A stretch of DNA of 5,943 nt from Arthrobacter sp. GTDB lineage: Bacteria > Actinomycetota > Actinomycetes > Actinomycetales > Micrococcaceae. The stretch lies in the NCBI GenBank assembly GCA_030147325.1, contig JASLAA010000035.1:1-5943 (forward strand). The letters are read 5' to 3'. The translations under genes were made by a program, and so were the position numbers. The notes below the pieces were generated by a model that had not been told where the DNA came from, made no database searches, and saw only the letters and a program-made list of their open reading frames with translations. The stretch's first letter is position 1, and each line of letters begins with the position of its first letter. Shown piece by piece: positions 1-4,724 of this stretch.

Positions 1-101
1 ACGCAAGCTGCTCTGAGCGCGGGCGCCCGCCGACGCCGCCCGGCCGCCCGCCGAGCCGCCGACGCCGACCGACCGGCCGCCCGCCCGTCGAGCCGCCGGC
101 C
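1..101. other. GC-rich repetitive non-coding segment downstream of the aminotransferase gene
   Basis: No gene can be supported here. The segment is almost entirely C and G and consists of imperfect short direct repeats: a 12-nt word (CGGCCGCCCGCC) occurs at 41-52 and 74-85, GAGCCGCCG at 53-61 and 90-98, and GCCGACGCCG at 29-38 and 58-67. A short dyad, GGCCC/GGGCC with loop TATC (98-111), spans the stop codon of the minus-strand aminotransferase. It has no following U-tract on that strand, so I do not call it a terminator. A plus-strand gene could end at a TGA at 14-16, but only four codons are visible and nothing identifies it. Confidence 0.5.
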
Positions 102-1337
102 CTATCGGGCCGAGCCGAGGAACACCTGCAGCCTGCCCACGCCCGTGGCGAGATCCTCGTCCCCCAGGGCGTAGGACAGCCGGAGGAACCCGCTCGGGCC
201 GAATGCCTCACCCGGGACCACGGCGACCTCCACCTTCTCGAGGATCAGCGCGGACAGCTCCGCCGATGTCGTGGGGGCGCTTCCGCCGAGGTTCCTGCCG
301 AGCAGGCTCCGCACGTCCGCGTACGCGTAGAAGGCTCCGTGGGGGGTGGGGCATTCGACGCCCGGTATGGCGTTCAGCGCGGAGACCATCGCCCGGCGGC
401 GGCGGTCGAAGGCGACCTTCATCTCCTCGACGGCGGTCAGCGGCCCGGAGACGGCTGCCAGGGCAGCCATCTGCGGCACGTTCGAGACGTTCGAGGTGGC
501 GTGGGACTGCAGGTTGGTCGAAGCCTTGATGAGGTCCTTCGGGCCGACCATCCAGCCCACGCGCCACCCGGTCATGGCGTAGGTCTTCGCAACGCCGTTG
601 AGGATCACCACCTTGTCGCCGAGCGACGGCGCCGCGGTCGCGATCGAGGTGAACGGCACGCCGTCGTAGGTGAGGTGCTCGTAGATCTCGTCGGTGACGA
701 CCCACAGTCCCCGCGCGGCTGCCCACTCGCCGATCTCACGGACGGCGTCGGCGCCGTACACGGCCCCCGTGGGGTTCGACGGCGACACGAACAGCAGCAC
801 CTTCGTGCGGGGGGTGAGCGCGGCGTCGAGCTGGTCGACCGTGACGAGGTAGCCCTGTTCCGGACCCGCGAACACCTCGACCGGCACGCCGCCCGCGAGC
901 CGGATGGCCTCGGGATAGGTGGTCCAGAACGGGGTGGGCACGAGAACCTCGTCACCGGGATCAAGCAGCGCTGCGAAGGCCTCGTAGACCGCCTGCTTGC
1001 CGCCGTTGGTCACCAGGACCTGGGCGGGGTCGACGGCGTACCCGGAATCGCGGAGGGTCTTCTCGGCGATGGCCTGCCTGAGTTCGGGCAGTCCTCCGGC
1101 GGGGGAGTAGCGATGGAACCGTGGTTGCCGGGCGGCGTCGATCGCTGCTTCGACGACGTAGTCGGGGGTCGGGAAGTCGGGCTCGCCCGCGCCGAAGCCG
1201 ATGACGGGCCTTCCCGATGCCTTCAGGGCCTTCGCCTTCGCGTCGACGGCCAGGGTCGCGGACTCCGCGATGGCGCCGATCCGCCGGGAGATCCGCGGAA
1301 GCGCTGCGCGGGTGGAATCGTCGGTCGTGGCGTTCAT
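102..1337 (-). CDS. Class I/II pyridoxal-phosphate-dependent aminotransferase (aspartate aminotransferase family)
   Basis: A complete 411-residue PLP enzyme of fold type I, the usual length for subgroup I aminotransferases. In order it shows the substrate-side motif GAGEPDFPTP (49-58), the cofactor loop NGGKQA (111-116), an aromatic PFW (136-138), SPSNPTG with Asn188, DEIYEH with Asp216 (pairs with the PLP ring nitrogen) and Tyr219, the Schiff-base Lys251 in GVAKTYAMTGWRVGW, phosphate-binding Arg259, and FLRLSYA with Arg386, the expected substrate alpha-carboxylate ligand. All catalytic residues are present, so the enzyme should be active in the cytoplasm, moving an amino group from an amino acid to 2-oxoglutarate or a similar acceptor. 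The family includes aspartate, prephenate and other specificities; sequence alone does not settle which, though AspC-like is likely. The ATG at 1337-1335 gives a normal N-terminus, but the Shine-Dalgarno sequence before it is weak. It is transcribed divergently from the tRNA-Trp/secE/nusG unit and is probably unrelated to it in function. Confidence 0.93.
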   Translation of the reverse strand: MNATTDDSTRAALPRISRRIGAIAESATLAVDAKAKALKASGRPVIGFGAGEPDFPTPDYVVEAAIDAARQPRFHRYSPAGGLPELRQAIAEKTLRDSGYAVDPAQVLVTNGGKQAVYEAFAALLDPGDEVLVPTPFWTTYPEAIRLAGGVPVEVFAGPEQGYLVTVDQLDAALTPRTKVLLFVSPSNPTGAVYGADAVREIGEWAAARGLWVVTDEIYEHLTYDGVPFTSIATAAPSLGDKVVILNGVAKTYAMTGWRVGWMVGPKDLIKASTNLQSHATSNVSNVPQMAALAAVSGPLTAVEEMKVAFDRRRRAMVSALNAIPGVECPTPHGAFYAYADVRSLLGRNLGGSAPTTSAELSALILEKVEVAVVPGEAFGPSGFLRLSYALGDEDLATGVGRLQVFLGSAR

Positions 1338-1384
1338 CTGGTCCCGTTCGGTGGGGGTCTAGGGCACTTTCCAGCTTAGGCGGT

Positions 1385-1437
1385 GGTGCCGTGCGGGGCC
1401 CGGAACGGCACCCGCACCCACGTAATACGCCGGGTGC
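1385..1437. repeat. Nested inverted repeats upstream of the aminotransferase gene
   Basis: Two dyads overlap by a few bases. GGTGCCGT at 1385-1392 is perfectly complementary to ACGGCACC at 1405-1412. GCACCCG at 1408-1414 is perfectly complementary to CGGGTGC at 1431-1437. A second GCACCC at 1414-1419 can pair with the same right-hand arm (1432-1437), so alternative foldings compete. The elements lie 48-100 bp upstream of the minus-strand start codon, where a 5' untranslated region or an operator would be. Neither strand has a U-tract, so they are not intrinsic terminators. A regulatory role is inference only. Confidence 0.45.
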
Positions 1438-1498
1438 TGCCCGCGAGGACCGGAAGTCCCACGGGCCCGGTGGCCGTCCGCGTAGCGGTCATCGGTGT

Positions 1499-1531
1499 TG
1501 AGCCGGTGCTGAGCCGGTGCTGAGCCGGTGC
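1499..1531. repeat. Three perfect 11-bp tandem repeats just upstream of the tRNA-Trp promoter
   Basis: The unit TGAGCCGGTGC is present three times without any mismatch at 1499-1509, 1510-1520 and 1521-1531. The array ends nine bases before the -35 hexamer of the promoter at 1541. The period of 11 bp is close to one helical turn, so the copies would present the same DNA face, which fits a binding array for an activator or nucleoid protein. It equally fits simple replication slippage. Confidence 0.7.
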
Positions 1532-1540
1532 CACGCCCGG

Positions 1541-1570
1541 TTCGACGTTCCGCTGCCGAATGCGTAGACT
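1541..1570 (+). promoter_or_regulatory. Predicted housekeeping-sigma promoter of the tRNA-Trp (-secE-nusG) unit
   Basis: The -35 hexamer is TTCGAC (1541-1546) and the -10 hexamer is TAGACT (1565-1570), separated by 18 bp. TAGACT is a common form of the actinobacterial primary-sigma -10 element at stable-RNA genes. Transcription would begin near 1577, about 75 nt upstream of the mature tRNA, and the transcript would open with the small hairpin at 1579-1592. No terminator is visible between the tRNA and secE, so the same promoter may also serve secE and nusG. Confidence 0.6.
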
Positions 1571-1651
1571 TGATCCTCGGTGTTGAAACACCATGATGGC
1601 TCGTGCCCTCCCGGGGACGTCCGGAGTGGAAGCTGTAAGGGTTCAAACCAA

Positions 1652-1724
1652 AGGGTAGTGGCGCAATTGGTAGCGCAGCGGTCTCCAAAACCGCAGGTTG
1701 CAGGTTCGAGTCCTGTCTGCCCTG
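1652..1724 (+). tRNA. tRNA-Trp, anticodon CCA
   Basis: A complete 73-nt cloverleaf can be drawn. The acceptor stem AGGGTAG (1652-1658) pairs with CTGCCCT (1717-1723) with one wobble pair, and G1724 is the discriminator base. The anticodon stem GCGGT/ACCGC (1678-1682/1690-1694) encloses the loop CTCCAAA, with anticodon CCA at 1685-1687, which reads UGG codons. The T arm carries GGTTCGAGTCC. The 3' CCA is not encoded and must be added by tRNA nucleotidyltransferase. tRNA-Trp directly upstream of secE-nusG is a widespread bacterial arrangement, which supports the identification of the neighbours. Confidence 0.97.
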
Positions 1725-1818
1725 CGCGTGGTCTTCACCGAAGGATGGCGAAGACACGGCAGAGAAAGATCACGAAGCCCCGGCGCAGGCACAGGCCCCG
1801 CGCGGCGGTAAACCTGGT

Positions 1819-1847
1819 CAGCCGGGGCGCCACTTGGGGTCCGGCTG
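1819..1847 (+). repeat. Inverted repeat between tRNA-Trp and secE
   Basis: CAGCCGG (1819-1825) is perfectly complementary to CCGGCTG (1841-1847) across a 15-nt loop. It lies 30 nt before the secE start, within the 152-nt gap between the tRNA and secE. No U-tract follows, so it is not an intrinsic terminator. It might mark the processing boundary between tRNA precursor and mRNA, or be incidental in GC-rich DNA. Nothing else is recognisable in the gap. Confidence 0.3.
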
Positions 1848-1865
1848 GAACACCACACAGATTGA

Positions 1866-1870
1866 TGAGG
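1866..1870 (+). promoter_or_regulatory. Ribosome binding site that fixes the secE start
   Basis: TGAGG at 1866-1870 lies six bases before the GTG at 1877. The only nearby in-frame ATG (1865-1867) overlaps this site and has no purine-rich sequence before it. The GTG is therefore the better start. Confidence 0.6.
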
Positions 1871-1876
1871 TTGACG

Positions 1877-2134
1877 GTGACCGATACGGCTGCGAGCAGC
1901 TCCAAGGGAAGCCCTTCCGAGGACAAGGCTCCCAGGCGCGGGTTCTTCGGACGCATCATCCTGTTCGTCCGGCAGGTCTTCGCGGAACTCGGGAAGGTCG
2001 TCACGCCCACCCGTCGGGAACTGGTCAGGTTCACCATCACGGTCCTCGTGTTCGTGGTCATCATGATGCTGATCGTGACCGGTCTGGACCTCCTGTTCGG
2101 TCGCGGCGCGATCTGGATCTTCAGCGGCAACTGA
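1877..2134 (+). CDS. secE: Preprotein translocase subunit SecE
   Basis: An 85-residue protein, typical of short Gram-positive and actinobacterial SecE with a single membrane span. Residues 1-21 are a polar Ser/Lys/Glu-rich tail. Residues 22-51 form the conserved amphipathic surface helix, with the signature ELGKVVTPTRREL (37-49). Residues 53-74 form the hydrophobic transmembrane helix, followed by a short Gly-rich extracytoplasmic end. SecE clamps the two halves of SecY in the plasma-membrane SecYEG channel and is essential for protein export. The start chosen is GTG 1877, preceded by GAGG; the in-frame ATG at 1865 would add only MRLT and has no ribosome binding site. Stop TGA at 2132-2134. 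The next gene, nusG, follows after 95 nt in the same direction, as is usual in bacteria. Confidence 0.93.
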   Translation: MTDTAASSSKGSPSEDKAPRRGFFGRIILFVRQVFAELGKVVTPTRRELVRFTITVLVFVVIMMLIVTGLDLLFGRGAIWIFSGN

Positions 2135-2229
2135 CGCCGCTCGGGCTGGACCTCGTGCGGCTCGTTCGTGCGAAGTGAGTAACAGGCAAGCAAGACAATC
2201 CTGAAGAATGGCAGAAAGCAGGCGGCTAG

Positions 2230-3156
2230 GTGTCCGAGCAAGAACTCGAACGGCAGATCACTCCCGAAGATGGTCTGGAGAACGAGGACCCCGGGACGGA
2301 GGCGGAGGCAGAGACCTCCGAGACCGACGTGCCCGCCGCCGGCTCCGCCGCGTACCCGGCTGATACCGATGTCGCCGCCGAGGACGGACTCCTCGCGGAC
2401 GATGCGACCGTTGCCGAAGACCTGGCCGATGACGACGACGACGATGCGGACGACGCCGACATCGAGACCACCGCGACGGACGCCGTCGACGAGGCCGCCG
2501 CATCCGACGTCGACGACGCAGGAGCCGAGGATGGCGCCGAGGTAGCTCCCGCCGAGGATCCCGTGGCCGATTTCAAGGCCAAGCTCCGCCGCCAGGAGGG
2601 TGACTGGTACGTCATCCACTCCTACGCAGGCTACGAGAACCGGGTGAAGGCGAACCTCGAGACCCGCATCCAGACCCTGGACATGGAAGATTACATCTTC
2701 GAGATCCAGGTGCCGATGGAGGAGGTCGTCGAGATCAAGAACACGGCGCGGAAGATCGTGAACCGCGTCCGCATCCCCGGGTACGTCCTGGTCCGCATGG
2801 AACTCACCGACGAGTCCTGGGGCGCGGTGCGGCACACCCCGGGCGTCACCGGTTTCGTGGGTAACGCCCACAATCCCGTGCCGCTGAGCCTGTCCGAGGT
2901 CTTCTCGATGCTCGAGCACACGATCGTCCACACCGACGCGGAATCGGGTAAGCCCGTGCAGCCACAGTTCACCCCCGCTACGGTCAACTTCGAGATCGGC
3001 GAGCCCGTCACCGTCAACGAGGGCCCGTTCGAGACCCTTCAGGCGACGATCTCCGAGATCAAGCACGAGTCGCAGCAGCTCGTCGTGCTCGTCTCGATCT
3101 TCGAGCGCGAGACCCCTGTCACCCTGTCGTACAGCCAGGTCACGAAGCTCCAGTAA
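2230..3156 (+). CDS. nusG: Transcription termination/antitermination factor NusG, with long acidic N-terminal extension
   Basis: 308 residues, GTG start (MSEQELERQ...), TAA stop. Residues 1-115 are an extension absent from E. coli NusG (181 aa). In residues 1-110 I count 42 Asp/Glu and a single basic residue (Arg8), including an Asp run at 67-72, so it is probably disordered. The NGN domain runs from about 124 to 232: GDWYVIHSYAGYENRVKANL, then IPGYVLVRMELTDESWGAVRHTPGVTGFVG. This domain binds the RNA polymerase clamp helices. After a Pro-rich linker, the KOW domain spans 254-308 (FEIGEPVTVNEGPFETL... VLVSIFERETPVTL), which contacts ribosomal protein S10 or Rho in characterised homologues. 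Acidic extensions are common in actinobacterial NusG. The Shine-Dalgarno sequence is weak (AGGCGG at 2220-2225, only four bases from GTG). The gene is cotranscribed with secE and probably with rplK. Confidence 0.95.
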   Translation: MSEQELERQITPEDGLENEDPGTEAEAETSETDVPAAGSAAYPADTDVAAEDGLLADDATVAEDLADDDDDDADDADIETTATDAVDEAAASDVDDAGAEDGAEVAPAEDPVADFKAKLRRQEGDWYVIHSYAGYENRVKANLETRIQTLDMEDYIFEIQVPMEEVVEIKNTARKIVNRVRIPGYVLVRMELTDESWGAVRHTPGVTGFVGNAHNPVPLSLSEVFSMLEHTIVHTDAESGKPVQPQFTPATVNFEIGEPVTVNEGPFETLQATISEIKHESQQLVVLVSIFERETPVTLSYSQVTKLQ

Positions 3157-3162
3157 AGCTTC

Positions 3163-3195
3163 GGGGCTCCCGGCCTGCTTGGCCGGGTCAGCTCC
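3163..3195 (+). repeat. Long stem-loop in the nusG-rplK spacer
   Basis: The inner stem CCCGGCC (3169-3175) pairs perfectly with GGCCGGG (3181-3187) over a TGCTT loop. The stem extends outward as GGGGCT (3163-3168) with AGCTCC (3190-3195), including one wobble pair, across a two-base bulge. It begins seven bases after the nusG stop. With no U-tract it is not a canonical terminator. It could stabilise the nusG 3' end, be an RNase processing site, or contribute to an rplK-rplA leader. Confidence 0.55.
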
Positions 3196-3199
3196 GTCA

Positions 3200-3220
3200 G
3201 GCCATCACGCCATGATGGCC
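3200..3220 (+). repeat. Second stem-loop in the nusG-rplK spacer
   Basis: GGCCATCA (3200-3207) is perfectly complementary to TGATGGCC (3213-3220) with a five-base loop. A third small stem, CAGGA/TCCTG with loop CGC (3230-3242), follows. Together with the hairpin at 3163-3195 these fill most of the 122-nt gap before rplK. In E. coli the leader of the L11-L1 operon carries the L1 autoregulatory site. I cannot recognise an L1-site consensus here, so this role is only a possibility. Confidence 0.5.
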
Positions 3221-3278
3221 ACCACCCCGCAGGACGCTCCTGTCCCGCGGGAACGCAATGCAAGAGAAGGACCCTTTC

Positions 3279-3710
3279 ATGGCCCCCAAGAAAAAGGTCA
3301 CCGGCCTCATCAAGCTGCAGATCAATGCAGGCGCCGCCAATCCGGCTCCTCCCATCGGTCCTGCGCTTGGCCAGCACGGTGTCAACATCATGGAATTCTG
3401 CAAGGCATACAACGCCGCCACGGAATCCCAGCGTGGAAACGTCATCCCCGTGGAGATCACGGTGTACGAGGACCGCTCGTTCACCTTCATCACCAAGACC
3501 CCGCCGGCAGCCGAGCTCATCAAGAAGGCAGCCGGAGTCGCCAAGGGCTCAGGAACGCCGCACACGGTCAAGGTCGCCAAGCTGACCAAGGCCCAGGTCG
3601 AGGAGATCGCCACCATGAAGATGGAAGACCTCAACGCCAACGACGTCCAGGCAGCTGCCAAGATCATCGCCGGTACCGCCCGCTCGATGGGTATCACCGT
3701 CGAGGGCTGA
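3279..3710 (+). CDS. rplK: 50S ribosomal protein L11
   Basis: 143 residues, the typical family length. The N-terminal domain has the conserved Pro/Gly-rich segment [22 protein letters not shown] (21-42), with Pro22 and Pro25, the positions tied to thiostrepton/micrococcin sensitivity in other bacteria; both are wild-type here. The C-terminal 23S rRNA-binding domain follows, with [13 protein letters not shown] and the closing [15 protein letters not shown]11 sits at the base of the L7/L12 stalk in the GTPase-associated centre and is also needed for RelA activation during the stringent response. The start is ATG 3279, with AAGGA at 3267-3271 seven bases upstream. An in-frame ATG at 3258 would add a non-conserved MQEKDPF and would bury that ribosome binding site. 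rplA follows in the same direction after 144 nt. Confidence 0.98.
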
Positions 3711-3764
3711 TCGCCCTCACCGCTCGATCCGGATCCCCGGAGAGGGCACACCACCAATTCACGG

Positions 3765-3799
3765 CACGACATCTCCCGCCTCGGGCGGAGAGCGTCGTG
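3765..3799 (+). repeat. Compound stem-loop in the rplK-rplA spacer
   Basis: The lower stem CACGAC (3765-3770) pairs with GTCGTG (3794-3799). After a small asymmetric internal loop the upper part pairs TCT (3772-3774) with AGA (3789-3791) and CCGCC (3776-3780) with GGCGG (3784-3788), with one bulged C and a TCG loop. It ends 41 nt before the rplA ribosome binding site and has no U-tract. A second small stem, TCCGG/CCGGA (3728-3741), lies upstream. Two helices flanking an asymmetric internal loop is the general shape of ribosomal-protein binding sites on mRNA, but the identity is unproven. Confidence 0.45.
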
Positions 3800-3854
3800 A
3801 GTGGCAGGGCCGAGCGCGGTCCGCAGACCACGACTGCATAAGGAGAACAAGCAG

Positions 3855-4154
3855 ATGGCACAGCGCAGCAAAGCATACAAGGGAGCTGCCGCGAAGATCG
3901 AGGCGGACAAGCAGTACGCCCCGTTCGAAGCGGTGGTCCTCGCGAAGGAGACCAATCCTTCGACGTTCGACGCAACGGTCGAGGTGTCCTTCCGTCTCGG
4001 AGTGGACCCCCGCAAGGCGGACCAGATGGTCCGTGGCACCGTGAACCTCCCGCACGGCACCGGCAAGACCGCCCGTGTCCTGGTCTTCGCCACCGGTGAG
4101 AAGGCGGAGGCCGCCATCGCGCCGGCGCCGACTTCGTCGGTTCCGACGACATGA
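3855..4154 (+). CDS. rplA: L1 N-terminal fragment (frame before the deletion)
   Basis: This frame gives 99 residues, of which 1-88 (MAQRSKAYKG... through GEKAEAA) are ordinary L1. The last ten or so (A-P-A-P-T-S-S-V-P-T-T type sequence) are out-of-frame translation of the conserved GADFVGSDD segment. The break falls inside L1 domain II. L1 domain I is built from both chain ends, so this fragment alone should not fold as L1. Confidence 0.6.
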   Translation: MAQRSKAYKGAAAKIEADKQYAPFEAVVLAKETNPSTFDATVEVSFRLGVDPRKADQMVRGTVNLPHGTGKTARVLVFATGEKAEAAIAPAPTSSVPTT

Positions 4155-4558
4155 TCGAGAAGGTCTCCGGCGGCTGGACCGACTTCGACGCAGCGGTTGC
4201 GACCCCGGACCTCATGGGCAAGGTGGGACGCCTGGGCAAGATCCTCGGACCCCGCAACCTGATGCCCAACCCCAAGACCGGCACCGTCACGGCGGACGTC
4301 GCCAAGGCTGTCACGGACATCAAGGGCGGCAAGATCGACTTCCGCGTCGACAAGCACTCGAACCTGCACTTCATCATCGGCAAGGTCTCCTTCGACGAGC
4401 AGAAGCTGGGCGAGAACTACGCCGCGGCGCTCGAGGAGATCCTCCGACTGAAGCCGTCGGCTTCGAAGGGTCGCTACATCCAGAAGGCGACGGTCTCGAC
4501 CACCTTCGGTCCCGGCATCTCCGTCGATCCGAACGTCACCAAGGTCTTCGCAGTCTGA
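4151..4558 (+). CDS. rplA: L1 C-terminal fragment (frame after the deletion)
   Basis: 135 residues from ATG 4151 (MIEKVSGGWTDFDAA...) to TGA 4556-4558. It carries the L1 signature GPRNLMPNPKTGTVT and the C-terminal KATVSTTFGPGISVDPN. The ATG is an internal methionine of normal L1 and overlaps the premature TGA as ATGA, a geometry that would permit re-initiation. There is no Shine-Dalgarno sequence before it, and the same reading frame is open and conserved upstream of it to 4121, so this is not a true gene start. Confidence 0.6.
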   Translation: MIEKVSGGWTDFDAAVATPDLMGKVGRLGKILGPRNLMPNPKTGTVTADVAKAVTDIKGGKIDFRVDKHSNLHFIIGKVSFDEQKLGENYAAALEEILRLKPSASKGRYIQKATVSTTFGPGISVDPNVTKVFAV

Positions 4559-4577
4559 GGACCCCCCCCTGCGACGA

Positions 4578-4606
4578 AGCCCCGCGGCCCTGCCGCGGGG
4601 CTTTTT
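4578..4606 (+). terminator. Intrinsic terminator after rplA
   Basis: A perfect 10-bp GC-rich stem, AGCCCCGCGG (4578-4587) with CCGCGGGGCT (4593-4602), has a five-base CCCTG loop and ends in a T5 run (4602-4606). It starts 20 nt after the rplA stop and should end the secE-nusG-rplK-rplA transcript. It is preceded by a run of eight C residues (4562-4569). Confidence 0.92.
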
Positions 4607-4622
4607 CGTAGCCAGGGGCGGC

Positions 4623-4649
4623 CCGTCCGGGCAGCCCCTGCCCGGACGG
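4623..4649. repeat. Perfect 12-bp inverted repeat between the rplA terminator and the rplJ promoter
   Basis: CCGTCCGGGCAG (4623-4634) is perfectly complementary to CTGCCCGGACGG (4638-4649), with only CCC between the arms. An alternative 7-bp pairing, CAGGGGC (4613-4619) with GCCCCTG (4634-4640), is mutually exclusive with it. No T-run follows on either strand. It lies about 40 bp upstream of the -35 hexamer of the rplJ promoter, so it could be an operator, a cruciform, or a back-up hairpin to the terminator. Confidence 0.7.
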
Positions 4650-4689
4650 TGCGAACCGGATCCCGGCCGGGCCGATGCCCCGCCCCGAT

Positions 4690-4718
4690 TTGGTCGGTCC
4701 GCTGCTGTCACGTACGCT
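4690..4718 (+). promoter_or_regulatory. Predicted housekeeping-sigma promoter of rplJ-rplL
   Basis: The -35 hexamer TTGGTC (4690-4695) and the -10 hexamer TACGCT (4713-4718) are separated by 17 bp. Transcription should start near 4725. The position is well supported by context: it follows a strong terminator and immediately precedes the leader that begins ACCAAAGACCG. Confidence 0.65.
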
Positions 4719-4724
4719 TGAACT

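Larger units (their letters stand above)
1338..1651. other. Divergent intergenic region between the aminotransferase and tRNA-Trp genes
   Basis: This 314-base gap holds no credible gene. On the aminotransferase side (1385-1437) there are nested inverted repeats. A set of three 11-bp tandem repeats (1499-1531) follows, and then the tRNA promoter (1541-1570). A small perfect hairpin (GGTGT/ACACC, loop TGAA, 1579-1592) would lie at the very 5' end of the tRNA precursor. The word TCGGTGTTGA occurs twice, at 1492-1501 and 1577-1586. I could not find a convincing -35/-10 pair for the minus-strand gene. Confidence 0.6.
3855..4558 (+). pseudogene. rplA: 50S ribosomal protein L1 gene, interrupted by a one-base deletion
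   Basis: L1 forms the mobile L1 stalk of the 50S subunit, helps release deacylated tRNA from the E site, and in many bacteria represses its own L11-L1 mRNA. The start is ATG 3855, with AAGGAG at 3840-3845 nine bases upstream. Codons 1-88 read as normal L1. At 4119-4121 the frame then needs one more base: the plus-strand text ATCGCGCCGGCGCC would read I-A-A-G-A if one G or C were added, continuing as ADFVGSDDMIEKVSGGW. As written, the frame ends at TGA 4152-4154. Restoring one base gives 705 nt and 234 residues, the usual L1 length, including the signature GPRNLMPNPKTGTVT (encoded at about 4238-4282). No other damage is visible on either side, so decay has not begun. A sequencing or assembly error in this GC-rich stretch is the most likely explanation; a recent mutation is the alternative. 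Confidence 0.9.

Noticed and set aside
1..16. 3' end of a plus-strand gene (codons reading R-K-L-L-stop, TGA at 14-16)
   Set aside because: Only four codons are present and any frame could give this by chance; no family can be recognised.
1499..1531. CRISPR-like or integration-site repeats
   Set aside because: The units are 11 bp, directly adjacent with no spacers, and there is no integrase or cas gene nearby. No duplicated tRNA 3' end is seen, so there is no sign of an attachment site at tRNA-Trp.
1834..1863. A separate promoter for secE (TTGGGG ... CAGATT)
   Set aside because: The -10 matches the consensus at only three positions, and the implied transcription start would fall inside the secE ribosome binding site.
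1865..1867. ATG as the secE start
   Set aside because: It overlaps the TGAGG ribosome binding site of the GTG at 1877 and has no purine-rich sequence of its own; the added residues MRLT are not expected in the family.
2208..2210. ATG just upstream of nusG as its start
   Set aside because: It is not in frame with nusG; the GTG at 2230 gives the expected MSEQELE-type N-terminus.
1735..3066. Long minus-strand open frame (about 443 codons) opposite secE and nusG
   Set aside because: Same reasoning: its sequence mirrors the acidic repeat-rich nusG codons, and it overlaps two certain genes.
3258..3260. Upstream ATG as the rplK start
   Set aside because: It would add MQEKDPF before the conserved MAPKKKV and would place the strong AAGGA ribosome binding site inside the gene.
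4116..4130. Programmed ribosomal frameshift in rplA
   Set aside because: A -1 shift would be required, but the site (ATC GCG CCG GCG CCG) has no X XXY YYZ slippery heptamer and no homopolymer run. L1 is not known to be recoded, so an indel or read error is simpler.
4151..4558. A genuine split-L1 gene pair coupled through ATGA
   Set aside because: The frame upstream of ATG 4151 still encodes conserved L1 residues back to 4121, there is no ribosome binding site, and the cut falls inside a structural domain. The overlap is a by-product of the deletion.
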